A DNA stretch of 64,000 bases from Anaerorhabdus furcosa (GCF_900167375.1 NZ_FUWY01000002.1:124001-188000); one strand, 5' to 3'. Positions 1-9,278 are shown, counted from the first letter of the stretch. Made by a program: numbers and translations. Notes: generated by a model not told the origin, from the sequence alone.

Positions 1-983
1 GGTTTCCATTCAACAGTTCTATCAAGGAGTGCATCTAAACGTTTTTGTATAATTTCTTTCTGTGTGTCAGTTAATTTTATTTTATAACCGATTATTGTTT
101 TTCCATCATGTTCTATTGCATTTTGAATAAATGAATTTCGATCAGAAATAATGAGTACACCATCACCTAAAGTACCAAACAATTCTCTGTTTTCTGGGTC
201 GTGACAGCCATATGAATAAATTTTATCTTGCAAAGCGATATCAACATGGCCAAGTGATTCAGGTCCAGACTCTTTTAGGTAGATAAACACTTCTAAATCG
301 GAAAGAGAATCATCATATGGATTTGTATCGAGTAACATTTTATTTTGTTTAACCATTTCTTTGATACTGAAGAAAAAATGTTGGGGTATTAGTGCAGCCA
401 AAAGAACAGGTGCAGAAATTGTTAAATGTCTTCTTACTTTATTTTTTGTATTATCAGGCAATACATCTTTAATTGATTGGGAAGTTGAAATTAAGCCATA
501 GAATATAAAATAGAGTCCTGCAAACAATGAAAGAATCCAAAGTTTATTTCTAGGAGAAAGAATCAAAGTTAGTGCAAAGATTAAATCAATTAAACTTTTA
601 ATAAATACCCATGAAGCACCTCTTAAAGAATCTCTTCGGTAGACAATAAAATTGATAAAACCAATGATTGCGTTAATTAAAATCCACCAACCAATGACAA
701 AGTGAACAAATCTAAAGAAGTTAATAGGAAATACAAAAATAAAAATTGCGAATCCAAAACTTGATAACATGGGAAAATAATCAATGATTGATTTAGTTTT
801 TCTTCCTTTTATGAAATCCCAAAGTTGAGATAAACCCAAAAGTGTTAGTCCAATAACAGTAAGAACATAGAGTGCTATCCAAATGGACTCATAATTAATA
901 AAAAATAAAATACCGATGCTTAAAAAGAATAGACTCACTATTATATTTTGTATTAATGGTATGACTTTGCTTTTATTCTTCAT
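1..983 (-). CDS. Partial membrane protein, HdeD/DUF308-like N-terminus
   Basis: The gene is cut by the window start, so its C-terminus is missing. The chosen start reads MKNKSKVIPLIQ; another ATG lies 12 bases upstream in frame (983 versus 995) and I cannot decide between them. About six hydrophobic helices occupy the first 150 residues, in the pattern of small HdeD/DUF308 membrane proteins. A soluble tail of at least 150 residues follows, with the stretches LEVFIYLKESG, LGHVDIAL and YSYGCHDPENRELFG. The spaced G-H-V-D and Y-G-C-H segments recall papain-like folds such as the LRAT/NlpC group, but I cannot confirm a catalytic Cys-His pair. It is divergent from the csaA-like gene. The membrane part is reasonably sure; the tail is unassigned. 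Confidence 0.6.
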   Translation of the reverse strand, partial: MKNKSKVIPLIQNIIVSLFFLSIGILFFINYESIWIALYVLTVIGLTLLGLSQLWDFIKGRKTKSIIDYFPMLSSFGFAIFIFVFPINFFRFVHFVIGWWILINAIIGFINFIVYRRDSLRGASWVFIKSLIDLIFALTLILSPRNKLWILSLFAGLYFIFYGLISTSQSIKDVLPDNTKNKVRRHLTISAPVLLAALIPQHFFFSIKEMVKQNKMLLDTNPYDDSLSDLEVFIYLKESGPESLGHVDIALQDKIYSYGCHDPENRELFGTLGDGVLIISDRNSFIQNAIEHDGKTIIGYKIKLTDTQKEIIQKRLDALLDRTVEWK

Positions 984-1076
984 AAACCCTCGCATAATAA
1001 GTATTTTAATTCATTTATCCATAGAAATAAAGTAGTGCAAGTGATAAAATATAGAAAAGAACAGGAGATAGTGAAA

Positions 1077-1424
1077 ATGGCTGAAGTAAAACCGATCATA
1101 ACAATTGATGATATCGAAAAATTAGATGTACGTGTAGGTACAATTTTAAATGTAGAGGATGTTCCTCGTTCAACACGTATGGTAAAACTTACAGTAGATT
1201 TTGGTGAATTTACACGTAATATTCTTGTTGGGTTTAAACAAGAAAGAGAAGATCCAACAGAAGTTATTGGTAAACAAGCAGTATTTATTGTAAATCTAGG
1301 ACCTAAGAAAATTAGTGGTGAAGTATCAGAAGGAATGATTTTCGATATTGGATATCAAGATGGAATTAAACCAGTATTGGCAATTCCAGAATTCCCAGTT
1401 CCAAACGGATCAAGACTTGGGTAA
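1077..1424 (+). CDS. csaA: CsaA-like tRNA-binding domain protein
   Basis: This 115-residue protein is essentially one OB-fold tRNA-binding domain, as in CsaA and in the C-terminal part of methionyl-tRNA synthetase. The segments IEKLDVRVGTIL, LTVDFGEFTRNILVGF and EGMIFDIG match the family: an early D-V-R-V-G, a central strand, and a late S-E-G-M-I. The open frame extends upstream to a GTG at 1035, but AGGAG at 1063-1067 sits nine bases before ATG 1077, so that ATG is the likely start. CsaA proteins act as dimers with export-related chaperone or RNA-binding roles. The length agrees with the family (about 110 residues). It stands alone and converges on the AlaX-like gene. Confidence 0.82.
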   Translation: MAEVKPIITIDDIEKLDVRVGTILNVEDVPRSTRMVKLTVDFGEFTRNILVGFKQEREDPTEVIGKQAVFIVNLGPKKISGEVSEGMIFDIGYQDGIKPVLAIPEFPVPNGSRLG

Positions 1425-1442
1425 AATAAATGAATGAAGCGT

Positions 1443-2624
1443 TTAGGCTTCATTCATTTTATTTATAAGCGATTTGCAGTGATTAACTAAATCACTTGAA
1501 TAGATACCTCCACCTTGTGAGATGACTGGGTTACCACCACCTTTTAATTCGTAAGTTTGAGCAATACTTTTAAATATTTCATTTGCTTGGATATCTATTG
1601 ATTTATTTTTTGCCACAACAACATGACATTTTTCATCTATTTTTAAAACGAAGATAATTCCTTTATCATAGTGATTTGTGATTGTTGAACAAAGTTGTTG
1701 GAATGATTTGATATCCATTGAGTTAAATTCTTCAAACAAATAAGTATTGGGAGTAGCACATAAATCTTTTGCAAGAAAATCAAAATATTTCTGTTTGTAA
1801 TCATTTAAGGATGAAGTTAAATCTTTTTTCTCTTGGAATAGCTTTTGAATACTTTCATTGATTTCTAACTGAGCTATTGCTAATGATTTACTAGCTTCAT
1901 GGAATACATCATAATGTTTTTGAATATAATCGAATAATTGTGATCCAGCAACAAAACTTATTTTAAATCCACGTGTTGTTTTTTCATAACCTAGAAATTT
2001 TATACCTTGAATGTAACGTAGACTTGGCACATGAATACAAGCACATAAATCATAATCAATTCCAGGAATAGCTACTGAGCGTAGTTGGGTATTCCAATCG
2101 AAGTCATCACCATAATCTTCCCAAATATTTTCAAGTGCTTCTTCCTTCGTTGGATATGAGATAACAATAGATATATCTTCACGTATATGCTCGTTGCATT
2201 TTCTTTCTATCTCATTTAAAATATCACGATTTAGTGAATCAAATCCCATTTCAATTTCACTTTCTAATTCACCAGTCTTAAACATAATCGTTTTTGCGTG
2301 GTAATCAGTATTCATAATGGTACACATTAAATGTTGTGCAGAATGAATTTGAGATTTAAATAAGCGATAGTTTAAATCAACTTGAATATGGATTGGATCA
2401 TTTAACTTGGATTTAGTGACATGCCAAACTTCGTTATCTTCAACATAGATATCAAGTAGTTCTTCATTATTTATAAATCCTCGATCACTTTCCATGCCGC
2501 CAGATTTTACATAAAAAAGAGTATCGTTAAATACCGTATGGTACTGGTTATCAATTGTCTTTTCCTTTTTAATCATTGTATCCAACTCAACTTCAAATAA
2601 ATTATCATAATGTTTGTTTAGCAT
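1443..2624 (-). CDS. AlaX-type alanyl-tRNA editing protein with DHHA1 domain
   Basis: This 393-residue protein looks like the free-standing editing half of alanyl-tRNA synthetase. It lacks the aminoacylation domain. The editing domain carries the HxxxH zinc motif in QIHSAQHLM and the later C-x-C-x-H in CACIHVP, which together would bind zinc. A coiled segment follows (about residues 245-290). The C-terminus ends with the glycine-rich KGGGNPVISQGGG typical of DHHA1 domains. By family knowledge it would hydrolyse Ser- or Gly-tRNA(Ala). The frame opens at 2675, but ATG 2624 has GAGGTGA just upstream and removes an unlikely hydrophobic extension. It is divergent from the response-regulator gene. 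Confidence 0.85.
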   Translation of the reverse strand: MLNKHYDNLFEVELDTMIKKEKTIDNQYHTVFNDTLFYVKSGGMESDRGFINNEELLDIYVEDNEVWHVTKSKLNDPIHIQVDLNYRLFKSQIHSAQHLMCTIMNTDYHAKTIMFKTGELESEIEMGFDSLNRDILNEIERKCNEHIREDISIVISYPTKEEALENIWEDYGDDFDWNTQLRSVAIPGIDYDLCACIHVPSLRYIQGIKFLGYEKTTRGFKISFVAGSQLFDYIQKHYDVFHEASKSLAIAQLEINESIQKLFQEKKDLTSSLNDYKQKYFDFLAKDLCATPNTYLFEEFNSMDIKSFQQLCSTITNHYDKGIIFVLKIDEKCHVVVAKNKSIDIQANEIFKSIAQTYELKGGGNPVISQGGGIYSSDLVNHCKSLINKMNEA

Positions 2625-2757
2625 TGCAATCACCTCTATTACTATTATAACTGTTGTACAAATAAAAACAAACAATACAAAAAAGATTGATTTTAGTTTA
2701 TGATTTACACATAGATTACACAGAATTTAAATAAAATAAGTTTGAGGAGATAAACTT

Positions 2758-3435
2758 ATGTATAAAATACTTTTAGTAGAAGATGAAGAATTAATAAGAA
2801 ATTTTATTAAAGAATACTTTTCAAAGAAAGAGATTGAGATAATAGAAGCTAGTGATGGTCTAGAAGCTATTGAATTGTTTAGAGAAGATTTTGATTTAGT
2901 TCTCCTTGATATTATGATGCCTCATCTTAATGGGTATGAAGTATGTAGAAAAATAAGAAACATCAAACAAACTCCAATTATTTTTATTAGTGCCTTATTT
3001 GAAGATGAAGATCAACTAAAAGCTTATGAACTAGGAGCAGATGATTATATTACAAAACCATTTAAACCTTCTTTGTTATATGCGAAGTGCATGGCATTAA
3101 TCAAACGTGATAAGAAGTTATTACCTACTATCAAAGTAGGTGATTTAGTATTACATACGGATACACATGAAATTGAAATTGATTTTGAGAAAAAAAGTCT
3201 ATCCAGCAAAGAGTTTAGTTTACTAATGTATTTTGTTGAAAATAAAGATATTCTTTTAACGCGTGACCAAATTCTAAATAAGATATGGGGTTATGATTAT
3301 TATGGTGATGCTAGAGCAGTAGATACTTATGTCAAAATGTTAAGAAAGAATCTAAAAGGGTGTTCAAATTATATACATACTGTAATAAAGTCTGGATATC
3401 GATTTAGTATTGAGGATAGTCAAAATGAAGAATAA
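2758..3435 (+). CDS. OmpR-family response regulator
   Basis: The protein has 225 residues. The receiver domain (about 1-118) shows the acidic pair in VEDEELI, the phospho-acceptor Asp in LVLLDIMMP and the conserved Lys in DYITKPF. A winged-helix DNA-binding domain (about 125-220) ends in DTYVKMLRKNL and the usual wing GYRF. GAGGAG lies eight bases before the ATG. Its stop overlaps the start of the downstream kinase gene, so the two form a co-translated two-component pair. The target genes are unknown. The nearest candidates are the flavin-binding lipoprotein and arylsulfotransferase genes downstream. Confidence 0.93.
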   Translation: MYKILLVEDEELIRNFIKEYFSKKEIEIIEASDGLEAIELFREDFDLVLLDIMMPHLNGYEVCRKIRNIKQTPIIFISALFEDEDQLKAYELGADDYITKPFKPSLLYAKCMALIKRDKKLLPTIKVGDLVLHTDTHEIEIDFEKKSLSSKEFSLLMYFVENKDILLTRDQILNKIWGYDYYGDARAVDTYVKMLRKNLKGCSNYIHTVIKSGYRFSIEDSQNEE

Positions 3436-5332
3436 ACTAAGCGTAAGAATGGTGATATTATTTGTTACTTCTTTTGTACTTGTGTTGACACTTCAAGCCT
3501 ATCAGGGAATTAAAGGATATGTAAATAACTATATCGTTATGAATTCAAATCAAAATTATTTTATTCCGATTCGAGAAGCATATCATGATTTAAATAGCTT
3601 AATTGTTAAGAGTAATAATATATACGACCAATCATTTAAAGAATATATTGATCAATTTGTTCAACAACTTGAACGGTATAGTCAAAAAAGTTTTATTTTA
3701 GATGCAGATTACAATGTTGTCTTTGAATCGGAATTAAATCATAACTACATTGATTTAATTGAGTATCCAAATACGGATAAGCAAAATACGTATTACATTG
3801 ATTTATCAGCGCTGAGTGATGATATAAAACGAAATATCATTGATAGTCTAAAAGATGTAAAAGAAGCAAGAGTAGATATTTCAGGAGTTAAAACTGAAAA
3901 AAAATATTACTCAGTGGATGGTGATAAGGTTAGAGATATTGATGGAAGAGTCGTAGGTGAAGTAAGTAGTCATGGAGAAATGATGTTAGCGGATTCTACA
4001 TGGATAAATAATAAGAAAAATGTTCAAATTATTTCCCCGACATATCTTGCGATAAATGGAAATACGATAATAGATGGTGATACGTCAAATATGATGGAAA
4101 GTTTACTTTTGGATAGTTACAGTGATGATGATTATTTGTATGGACAAGGTCAAACTGGTAGTATGTATCTTCAATATAACTTAATTAATCAAAATGATGT
4201 ATTTGATGATGTTTTAGAAAAAATAAAAAATGATAAAACTCATGGTTTTAATAAAAGTAAGATATATGGTGGATATGAATTTATGCCATTAGAAATAGAT
4301 GGAAAATATTATCTATATGCAAGATTACCTATTTATAATGGAACACTTAACGATGATACCGATGAGACAAGAAAAGGGTACATGATATTTCTACTTTACT
4401 ATCCAAAGATTTCAAGCAATATGACGTTGCAATATGTAAAAGACAATGCGTTCACTTATTCAATAGCGTTGATACTAGCGGTTTTATTAAGTTGGTTATG
4501 TACTAAAATTATTGTAGATCCGATTAAAAAGATTCAAAGTGTTGCTAAGAAAATAGAGAATCATGATTTTGATGAAAAATTAAAAATTAAGGATTCTACT
4601 GAAATTGGATCACTTGCAGATAGCATTAATGAAATGTCAGATAAATTGAAAAATACAATGAGTAGCTTAGAGAATGAAATTGAACAAGTTCGTTTGCTTG
4701 AAAAAACTAGAAAAGAATTTGTAGCGAATTTTACACACGAAATGAAAACACCAATTGCAATTATTAATGGATATAGTGAATTGATTGAAGAAACAGAGGA
4801 TGAAGAAAAACGTAAACAATATCTGAAGATTATTGATGAGGAAACTCAGAAAATAAATAAGCTTGTAAAATCAATGTTAGAACTCTCTAAATTAGAATTA
4901 CATAAAGTTGATTTGAAATTAGAGGATGTGGATATAGAATCATTACTCACAAAGATAATAGATTCATACGAGTGTCTATTAAAAGATAAGCATATCTTAG
5001 TGGAAATGAATATCAAAGAATCTATAATTCATTGTGATGAGGAACAAATGCAATCAGTTTTCACTAACATGATTAGTAATGCAATTCATCATGTAAAAGA
5101 TCATGGGAAAATAAAGATAGAATTAAGTTTAAATGAATTCAGTATTGAAAATGAAGGAGAACAAATACCCGATGACAGGTTGGAAGTATTGTGGAATGCA
5201 TTTGAAAGTGGACACAAACAAGGGACTGGATTGGGGTTGGCAATTTGTAAGAACATCCTTGATTTACATGGGTTTCACTATGATGTTATAAATTCAAATG
5301 ATGGGGTAAAGTTTAGGATATTTTTTAATTAA
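3425..5332 (+). CDS. Membrane sensor histidine kinase
   Basis: The 635-residue sensor has an N-terminal membrane segment (about 8-26), a large extracytoplasmic region of about 310 residues, and a second membrane segment near 345-365. It continues with a HAMP linker, a HisKA domain with the phospho-acceptor His in FTHEMKTPIAI, and a HATPase domain with the N-box SVFTNMISNAIHH and the G2 box GTGLGLAICKN. The start is ATG 3425: GAGG at 3412-3415 supports it, and the frame's TTG at 3410 has no ribosome site. It overlaps the regulator gene by 11 bases. The long sensor region is rich in Asp and Tyr and is not a domain I recognise, so the signal is unknown. Confidence 0.92.
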   Translation: MKNKLSVRMVILFVTSFVLVLTLQAYQGIKGYVNNYIVMNSNQNYFIPIREAYHDLNSLIVKSNNIYDQSFKEYIDQFVQQLERYSQKSFILDADYNVVFESELNHNYIDLIEYPNTDKQNTYYIDLSALSDDIKRNIIDSLKDVKEARVDISGVKTEKKYYSVDGDKVRDIDGRVVGEVSSHGEMMLADSTWINNKKNVQIISPTYLAINGNTIIDGDTSNMMESLLLDSYSDDDYLYGQGQTGSMYLQYNLINQNDVFDDVLEKIKNDKTHGFNKSKIYGGYEFMPLEIDGKYYLYARLPIYNGTLNDDTDETRKGYMIFLLYYPKISSNMTLQYVKDNAFTYSIALILAVLLSWLCTKIIVDPIKKIQSVAKKIENHDFDEKLKIKDSTEIGSLADSINEMSDKLKNTMSSLENEIEQVRLLEKTRKEFVANFTHEMKTPIAIINGYSELIEETEDEEKRKQYLKIIDEETQKINKLVKSMLELSKLELHKVDLKLEDVDIESLLTKIIDSYECLLKDKHILVEMNIKESIIHCDEEQMQSVFTNMISNAIHHVKDHGKIKIELSLNEFSIENEGEQIPDDRLEVLWNAFESGHKQGTGLGLAICKNILDLHGFHYDVINSNDGVKFRIFFN

Positions 5333-5484
5333 ACTCATCTTGTGAGATAGACTGATTAATTCACAAAAATAAACGTTATAAATAGTTTGTTTTAGATATC
5401 AAATTTTGGTATTATGTATCTACGACAAAATTAGCTCACTTATTATTTTGTTGCTAGAATACATTAAATAAAATGGAGGACAAG

Positions 5485-6690
5485 ATGACGAAGAATTTAA
5501 TGAAGAGTTTACTTGCATTAGTTTTAGTATTAGGACTTACTGCATGTACAACAAAACCAACAGAAGAGAAAAAACCAGAAGATGCAAAAACAACAGGTGA
5601 AGTAGTACCATTTGCTGCTGAGTATGAAATGGTTGGAACTACATCAAGTGGCAAGCCAAAGAATGATACATTTGTATTCGAAGGAGAAACTACAGATGGT
5701 ATTATTACAAAGTTAAACTTTGATATTATTCGTAATAAAGGAACAGAAGGAGAATACTCTAAAAAAGATATCATGGGATATCTAATGAATATTTCTGATG
5801 CAACTGTTGAAAAAGTTGGTGATGATTACAAATTAACAACACTAACTGCTTATGGTTATGATGAAGCATATGATGCAGGAGCTGCTGCTCAATTTATGGT
5901 ATCAGCATCAACTGATAAATTAACTGATGAAACTACATTCAAAGATTTAACATTTAAGAATGATGCTGCTTCAACACCAGAAAAAGTAGTTGAAGTACCA
6001 ATGGACAAAGCATTAATCGTTTTCCAATATGTAGCTACAGAAGCTGGAATTGAAACATTAACAGAAGATACATTGGTTAAAGATTTAATAAGTAAACATG
6101 GATTGTATGCAGATGGTTCATATGTTGAAGGAACAAAACGTATTTCTTTTGCTGGTTATAATGGTGGAAGAAGCTATGGTGAACAAATCGATGCAATTGT
6201 AAATCATATTTTAGAAAATAAAATGACTCTTGAACAAGTTTATGAAATGTTCAAAACTGAGAACCAACAAAGTGTTGCAATCAAAGATAGAGATGCTGTT
6301 ACAGGGGCTACAATTGCCTTTGTAGGTGATTTTGCAAGAACTGTATATATTGCCATCAACGGAGAAATCTTCGAAGGTGTAGTAACTCATAGCACTGAAA
6401 CAGATAATACGGTTGTTGAAGTAGTAACTCAAGGTTATGGTGGAGAAGTTGAAACACATATCACTTTTGATAAAGATGGAAAAATTATTGATATCAAAGT
6501 AAGAGATGCTCAAGAAACTCCTGACTTTGGTGGTAAATTAACTGCTGATGGATCAGATTTCATTGCTAGTTTAATTGCAGGGCAAGATGATATAGCAGCT
6601 GTTGATGCTTCAACAGGAGCAACTGTTACTTCTGATGCACTTAAAAAAGCTGTACAATTTGCACAAGAATATTTCGTAGGATTAAAATAA
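5485..6690 (+). CDS. FMN-binding surface lipoprotein, PplA-like
   Basis: This 401-residue lipoprotein starts with a type II signal peptide whose lipobox LTAC places the lipidated Cys near residue 21. It has two repeated parts. Each ends in the D-x-[ST]-G-A-T flavinylation signature: DAVTGAT near residue 275 and DASTGAT near residue 375. The second part is a clear FMN-bind domain with TFDKDGKIIDIKV. ApbE-type flavin transferases attach FMN through phosphate to the Thr of such motifs. Proteins of this build, such as Listeria PplA, carry electrons outside the cell. No apbE or NADH dehydrogenase is in the window, so the partners must lie elsewhere. GGAGG sits five bases before ATG 5485. A terminator follows at 6699. 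Confidence 0.85.
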   Translation: MTKNLMKSLLALVLVLGLTACTTKPTEEKKPEDAKTTGEVVPFAAEYEMVGTTSSGKPKNDTFVFEGETTDGIITKLNFDIIRNKGTEGEYSKKDIMGYLMNISDATVEKVGDDYKLTTLTAYGYDEAYDAGAAAQFMVSASTDKLTDETTFKDLTFKNDAASTPEKVVEVPMDKALIVFQYVATEAGIETLTEDTLVKDLISKHGLYADGSYVEGTKRISFAGYNGGRSYGEQIDAIVNHILENKMTLEQVYEMFKTENQQSVAIKDRDAVTGATIAFVGDFARTVYIAINGEIFEGVVTHSTETDNTVVEVVTQGYGGEVETHITFDKDGKIIDIKVRDAQETPDFGGKLTADGSDFIASLIAGQDDIAAVDASTGATVTSDALKKAVQFAQEYFVGLK

Positions 6691-6698
6691 GTTTTTAG

Positions 6699-6726
6699 AG
6701 CTGTGGATAAAACCATAGCTTTTTTT
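6699..6726 (+). terminator. Rho-independent terminator after the FMN-binding lipoprotein gene
   Basis: An eight-base stem (AGCTGTGG with CCATAGCT, one G-T pair) with a six-base loop is followed directly by a run of T. It begins nine bases after the stop codon at 6690. Confidence 0.85.
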
Positions 6727-6833
6727 ATGAAAAATCATAATTTAGTACATAAATATGAAAAGGTTTGATAAAATATATTAATCAAATATAGGAAATGTAT
6801 AAATACATTTATTTTGCAAAATAGGAGATTATT

Positions 6834-8345
6834 ATGGAAAAAAAGAATGTTGTTTGGGAGAAACTATCACTGTTTGTTTTATCTGTCACAGTTTTAGCAG
6901 TTGTTTTATTTTGGGGATTTAACCAGCAAATGAATGATAAAAGCACAGTGCAATCTTTTGATGGACAACATCTATATGATGAAATAACGACTTCAGAGTT
7001 AGAAATACTAATCAATGATATTCCTTTAGAACTTGATCTAACAAAATTACATCAAGTTGCTACTCCAAAATTGCTATCAACTGAAATAAATAATCGAATC
7101 TCTTTTACAACAAACAATAAAACTGAAGTTTATATCAATGGTGAAAAAATTGAAGAAAATACAACATTTATGGTTGATGAATTGTCACCTCTAAATAATT
7201 TGGAAATCATGATGAAAAATGGGCAACAAGTACGCTATGTAGAACTTAAAACATTACCAGAAGATTTCCCAACACTTCAATTTACAGGTTATAGTACAAG
7301 TGAAGGCGATTTCTATGGGGATTTACTGAATGATGAATCAAATTCTTTTATATTTAAAATGAGCAGTGCTGGTGATTTGCTATTCTATTTTACTGAATTC
7401 AATGAACATGGTTCTTTAATGAATTTTCAAAAGCATAATGTTAATGGAGAAGTATATTATTCATATTTTAATCCAAGTGAGAATTTTAAAGACCATCTAC
7501 CATTCACTGGAATTGAATATGGTGCAATTGACATCATGGATTGTGAGTATCATGTTATCGACTCCCTTGAATTATTGCCATCAGAAAAATTACCTCAGGG
7601 AGGTTATGTAGAAAATCATGATTTTATTATGATTGATAAAAATCACTATCTTTTAACTGGAGCAGTTGATAGAAATGTATATATGGATGATTTAGGTACA
7701 TATACTAGAGTAAAAGCTGCTTATATTCAAGAAATAAAAGAAGGTGAAGTTATCTTTGAATGGGATAGTTCGGATCATCCAGAATTATTTGCACAATCAG
7801 TTGAAAATAATGATTATTTGAATGTGAATGAATATTTCTATGCAGCTGATTATGCTCATATCAATAGCATTAATATTGATCCTGTTGATAATAATCTAGT
7901 TATATCTTTTAGAAATCTAGATGAAGTTATAAAAATAGGTAGAGATACAGGTGATATTCATTGGATACTAGGTGGAGTAGGTGATATGTTTGGTTTGGAA
8001 GACTCTCAAAAATTTTCAAGACAACATTATGCTAAATACACAAAAGATGGAACAATTTTATTATTTGATAATGGAAATGCAAATGAGAAAACTAGAGTCT
8101 TAGAATTTACTTTGAATGAATCAGATTTATATTTAGAAGATTTTAAAGAGTATGTAGTTGAAGGAAAGTATTCAATGGCTACAGGTTCCGCAATGAAAAC
8201 TGAAAGTGATACGATTGTAATCGGTTGGGGGTTAGGAAGTTATCATTCACTCATGTCAGAGCTTGATATCAATACCAATAAGATAATCAGTGAAATAATC
8301 CCACCTGTAGAGCAATATAGTTATCGAGTAGTAAAATTCAAATAA
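6834..8345 (+). CDS. Membrane-anchored arylsulfotransferase-family protein
   Basis: The 503-residue protein has one N-terminal membrane anchor (about 14-32). A beta-rich domain (about 60-145) resembles the N-terminal sandwich of ASST enzymes. The rest shows the beta-propeller signatures of the arylsulfotransferase family: YAHINSINIDP, VIKIGRDTGDIHWILGG, RQHYAKYTKDGTILLFDNG and a late GWGLGSYHS. Known ASST enzymes move sulfate between phenolic compounds outside the cytoplasm and use active-site His residues. The His in YAHINS and RQHY fall at positions conserved in the family, but I have not proved the catalytic His. A strong ribosome site (AGGAG) precedes ATG 6834. The substrate is unknown. 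It follows the flavoprotein gene after a terminator, so it probably has its own promoter. Confidence 0.78.
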   Translation: MEKKNVVWEKLSLFVLSVTVLAVVLFWGFNQQMNDKSTVQSFDGQHLYDEITTSELEILINDIPLELDLTKLHQVATPKLLSTEINNRISFTTNNKTEVYINGEKIEENTTFMVDELSPLNNLEIMMKNGQQVRYVELKTLPEDFPTLQFTGYSTSEGDFYGDLLNDESNSFIFKMSSAGDLLFYFTEFNEHGSLMNFQKHNVNGEVYYSYFNPSENFKDHLPFTGIEYGAIDIMDCEYHVIDSLELLPSEKLPQGGYVENHDFIMIDKNHYLLTGAVDRNVYMDDLGTYTRVKAAYIQEIKEGEVIFEWDSSDHPELFAQSVENNDYLNVNEYFYAADYAHINSINIDPVDNNLVISFRNLDEVIKIGRDTGDIHWILGGVGDMFGLEDSQKFSRQHYAKYTKDGTILLFDNGNANEKTRVLEFTLNESDLYLEDFKEYVVEGKYSMATGSAMKTESDTIVIGWGLGSYHSLMSELDINTNKIISEIIPPVEQYSYRVVKFK

Positions 8346-8355
8346 AATTTATTTC

Positions 8356-8778
8356 TTAGAGTTTGTATTTTTGTTTTTTAACATTTTTCGATATGGCTTC
8401 CAGTTCTTCTTTAGTAAGCTCTGGAAGTCTTTCTAATTTATTCAGGAATTGCATAACTGTATCATTTTGTTTAACAGATTTAATTTCTGTAAAATAGCTC
8501 ACTAAAACTCCAGGTATTAGTGCAACAACAATAATGCCATATAGAGCTAGGAATGCAGTTATAATTCTAGCAACCAGGTTATTCACCACGATTTCACCAT
8601 AACCGATGGTAGTGAAAGTCACAAATGTAAACCACATAGCATCACCATAGTTTGTAATGGTTGGTTCTGTTATTAAAATTAAAAATGTTGCGATAAAATA
8701 AAAGATTATGAAACCAGATACAATTTTATCGGTACCTGTGTAACGTAAGACTTGCCACAATAATTTGACTTTTTTCAT
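8356..8778 (-). CDS. Two-helix potassium channel
   Basis: The 140-residue protein has a membrane helix (about 20-37), a pore loop with the selectivity filter TTIGYG, and a second membrane helix (about 68-95). The tail is a short charged cytoplasmic helix without an RCK domain. This is the minimal KcsA-like ion-channel plan. The frame opens at 8838, but ATG 8778 has GAGGTG just upstream, so the shorter start is chosen. It converges on the arylsulfotransferase gene with only ten bases between the stop codons. How it is gated is not evident. Confidence 0.88.
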   Translation of the reverse strand: MKKVKLLWQVLRYTGTDKIVSGFIIFYFIATFLILITEPTITNYGDAMWFTFVTFTTIGYGEIVVNNLVARIITAFLALYGIIVVALIPGVLVSYFTEIKSVKQNDTVMQFLNKLERLPELTKEELEAISKNVKKQKYKL

Positions 8779-8973
8779 ACTAAACACCTCATAATTTATT
8801 ATAACTAGGAATAAGTTAAGAATACAAGTCAATGACATGTATACATAGTTAATAGGTATTCTTTTTCTTAGTTACTGCTTCGAGTTAATATTATGTAAGT
8901 TATCCATTAATTTGGTGGCTAATCCATAGGAATGAATCTAAGATAAACTATTAATTTTCATAGAAGAAACTTC

Positions 8974-9002
8974 TTGATTTTTCTATAGGTGATTGTTATA
9001 AT
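8974..9002 (+). promoter_or_regulatory. Promoter of tRNA-Leu
   Basis: TTGATT (8974-8979) and TATAAT (8997-9002) are separated by 17 bases. The -10 box ends 11 bases before the first base of the tRNA, a typical stable-RNA arrangement. Confidence 0.75.
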
Positions 9003-9013
9003 AATAAAGCACT

Positions 9014-9098
9014 GCGGGTGTGGCGAAATTGGCAGACGCACTAGACTTAGGATCTAACGCCGCGAGGCATGCAGGTTCGACCCCTGTCACCCGCACCA
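9014..9098 (+). tRNA. tRNA-Leu (anticodon UAG) with encoded CCA
   Basis: The acceptor arm GCGGGTG pairs with CACCCGC, followed by the discriminator A and an encoded CCA. The anticodon loop CTTAGGA gives UAG, which reads CUN leucine codons. A long variable arm (GCC/GGC stem) is as expected for tRNA-Leu. The outermost anticodon-stem pair is C-A, a mismatch. The displaced 3' fragment at 20830 carries G at that place and would pair correctly. This indicates that the part 3' of the anticodon loop was replaced when an element integrated here. Confidence 0.95.
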
Positions 9099-9107
9099 GA
9101 TGCATAC

Positions 9108-9135
9108 AAAAACGGCTTAATTAAGCCGTTTTTTT
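9108..9135 (+). terminator. Terminator after tRNA-Leu, also facing the integrase remnant
   Basis: AAAACGGCTT and AAGCCGTTTT form a perfect stem with an AATT loop, then extra T residues. The same stem occurs at 27053-27078 beside a second integrase remnant. It therefore belongs to the integrated element's end rather than to the original tRNA locus. Confidence 0.88.
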
Positions 9136-9198
9136 AATGTTTGCTGACATTGATAAAAACTTGAATATCTTCGACTATTTTGGAGTTGTATCGCCGAT

Positions 9199-9278
9199 TT
9201 ACCGCATCTGTACCTCCATTGTACCTCCTAATTGTTCAATATCTGTTTGTTCATTGGGAGATTCATACGCCTTGAGTT
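9199..9278 (-). pseudogene. 3' remnant of a tyrosine integrase gene
   Basis: Read on the minus strand, the last 26 or so codons translate to a tail ending EQLGGTMEVQMR and a stop. The same end closes the integrase fragment at 27154. An in-frame stop lies upstream and no catalytic part remains. It converges on the tRNA, as tRNA-targeting integrases usually do. Confidence 0.75.

Noticed and set aside
2625-2757. T-box leader upstream of the AlaX-like gene
   Set aside because: The interval is short and has no T-box core sequence or antiterminator.
3410-3424. TTG start at 3410 for the histidine kinase
   Set aside because: ATG 3425 has GAGG nine bases upstream and a normal overlap with the regulator gene.
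5454-5774. Minus-strand frame of 106 codons opposite the lipoprotein gene
   Set aside because: It is the shadow of a well-supported plus-strand gene, with no ribosome site and no family features.
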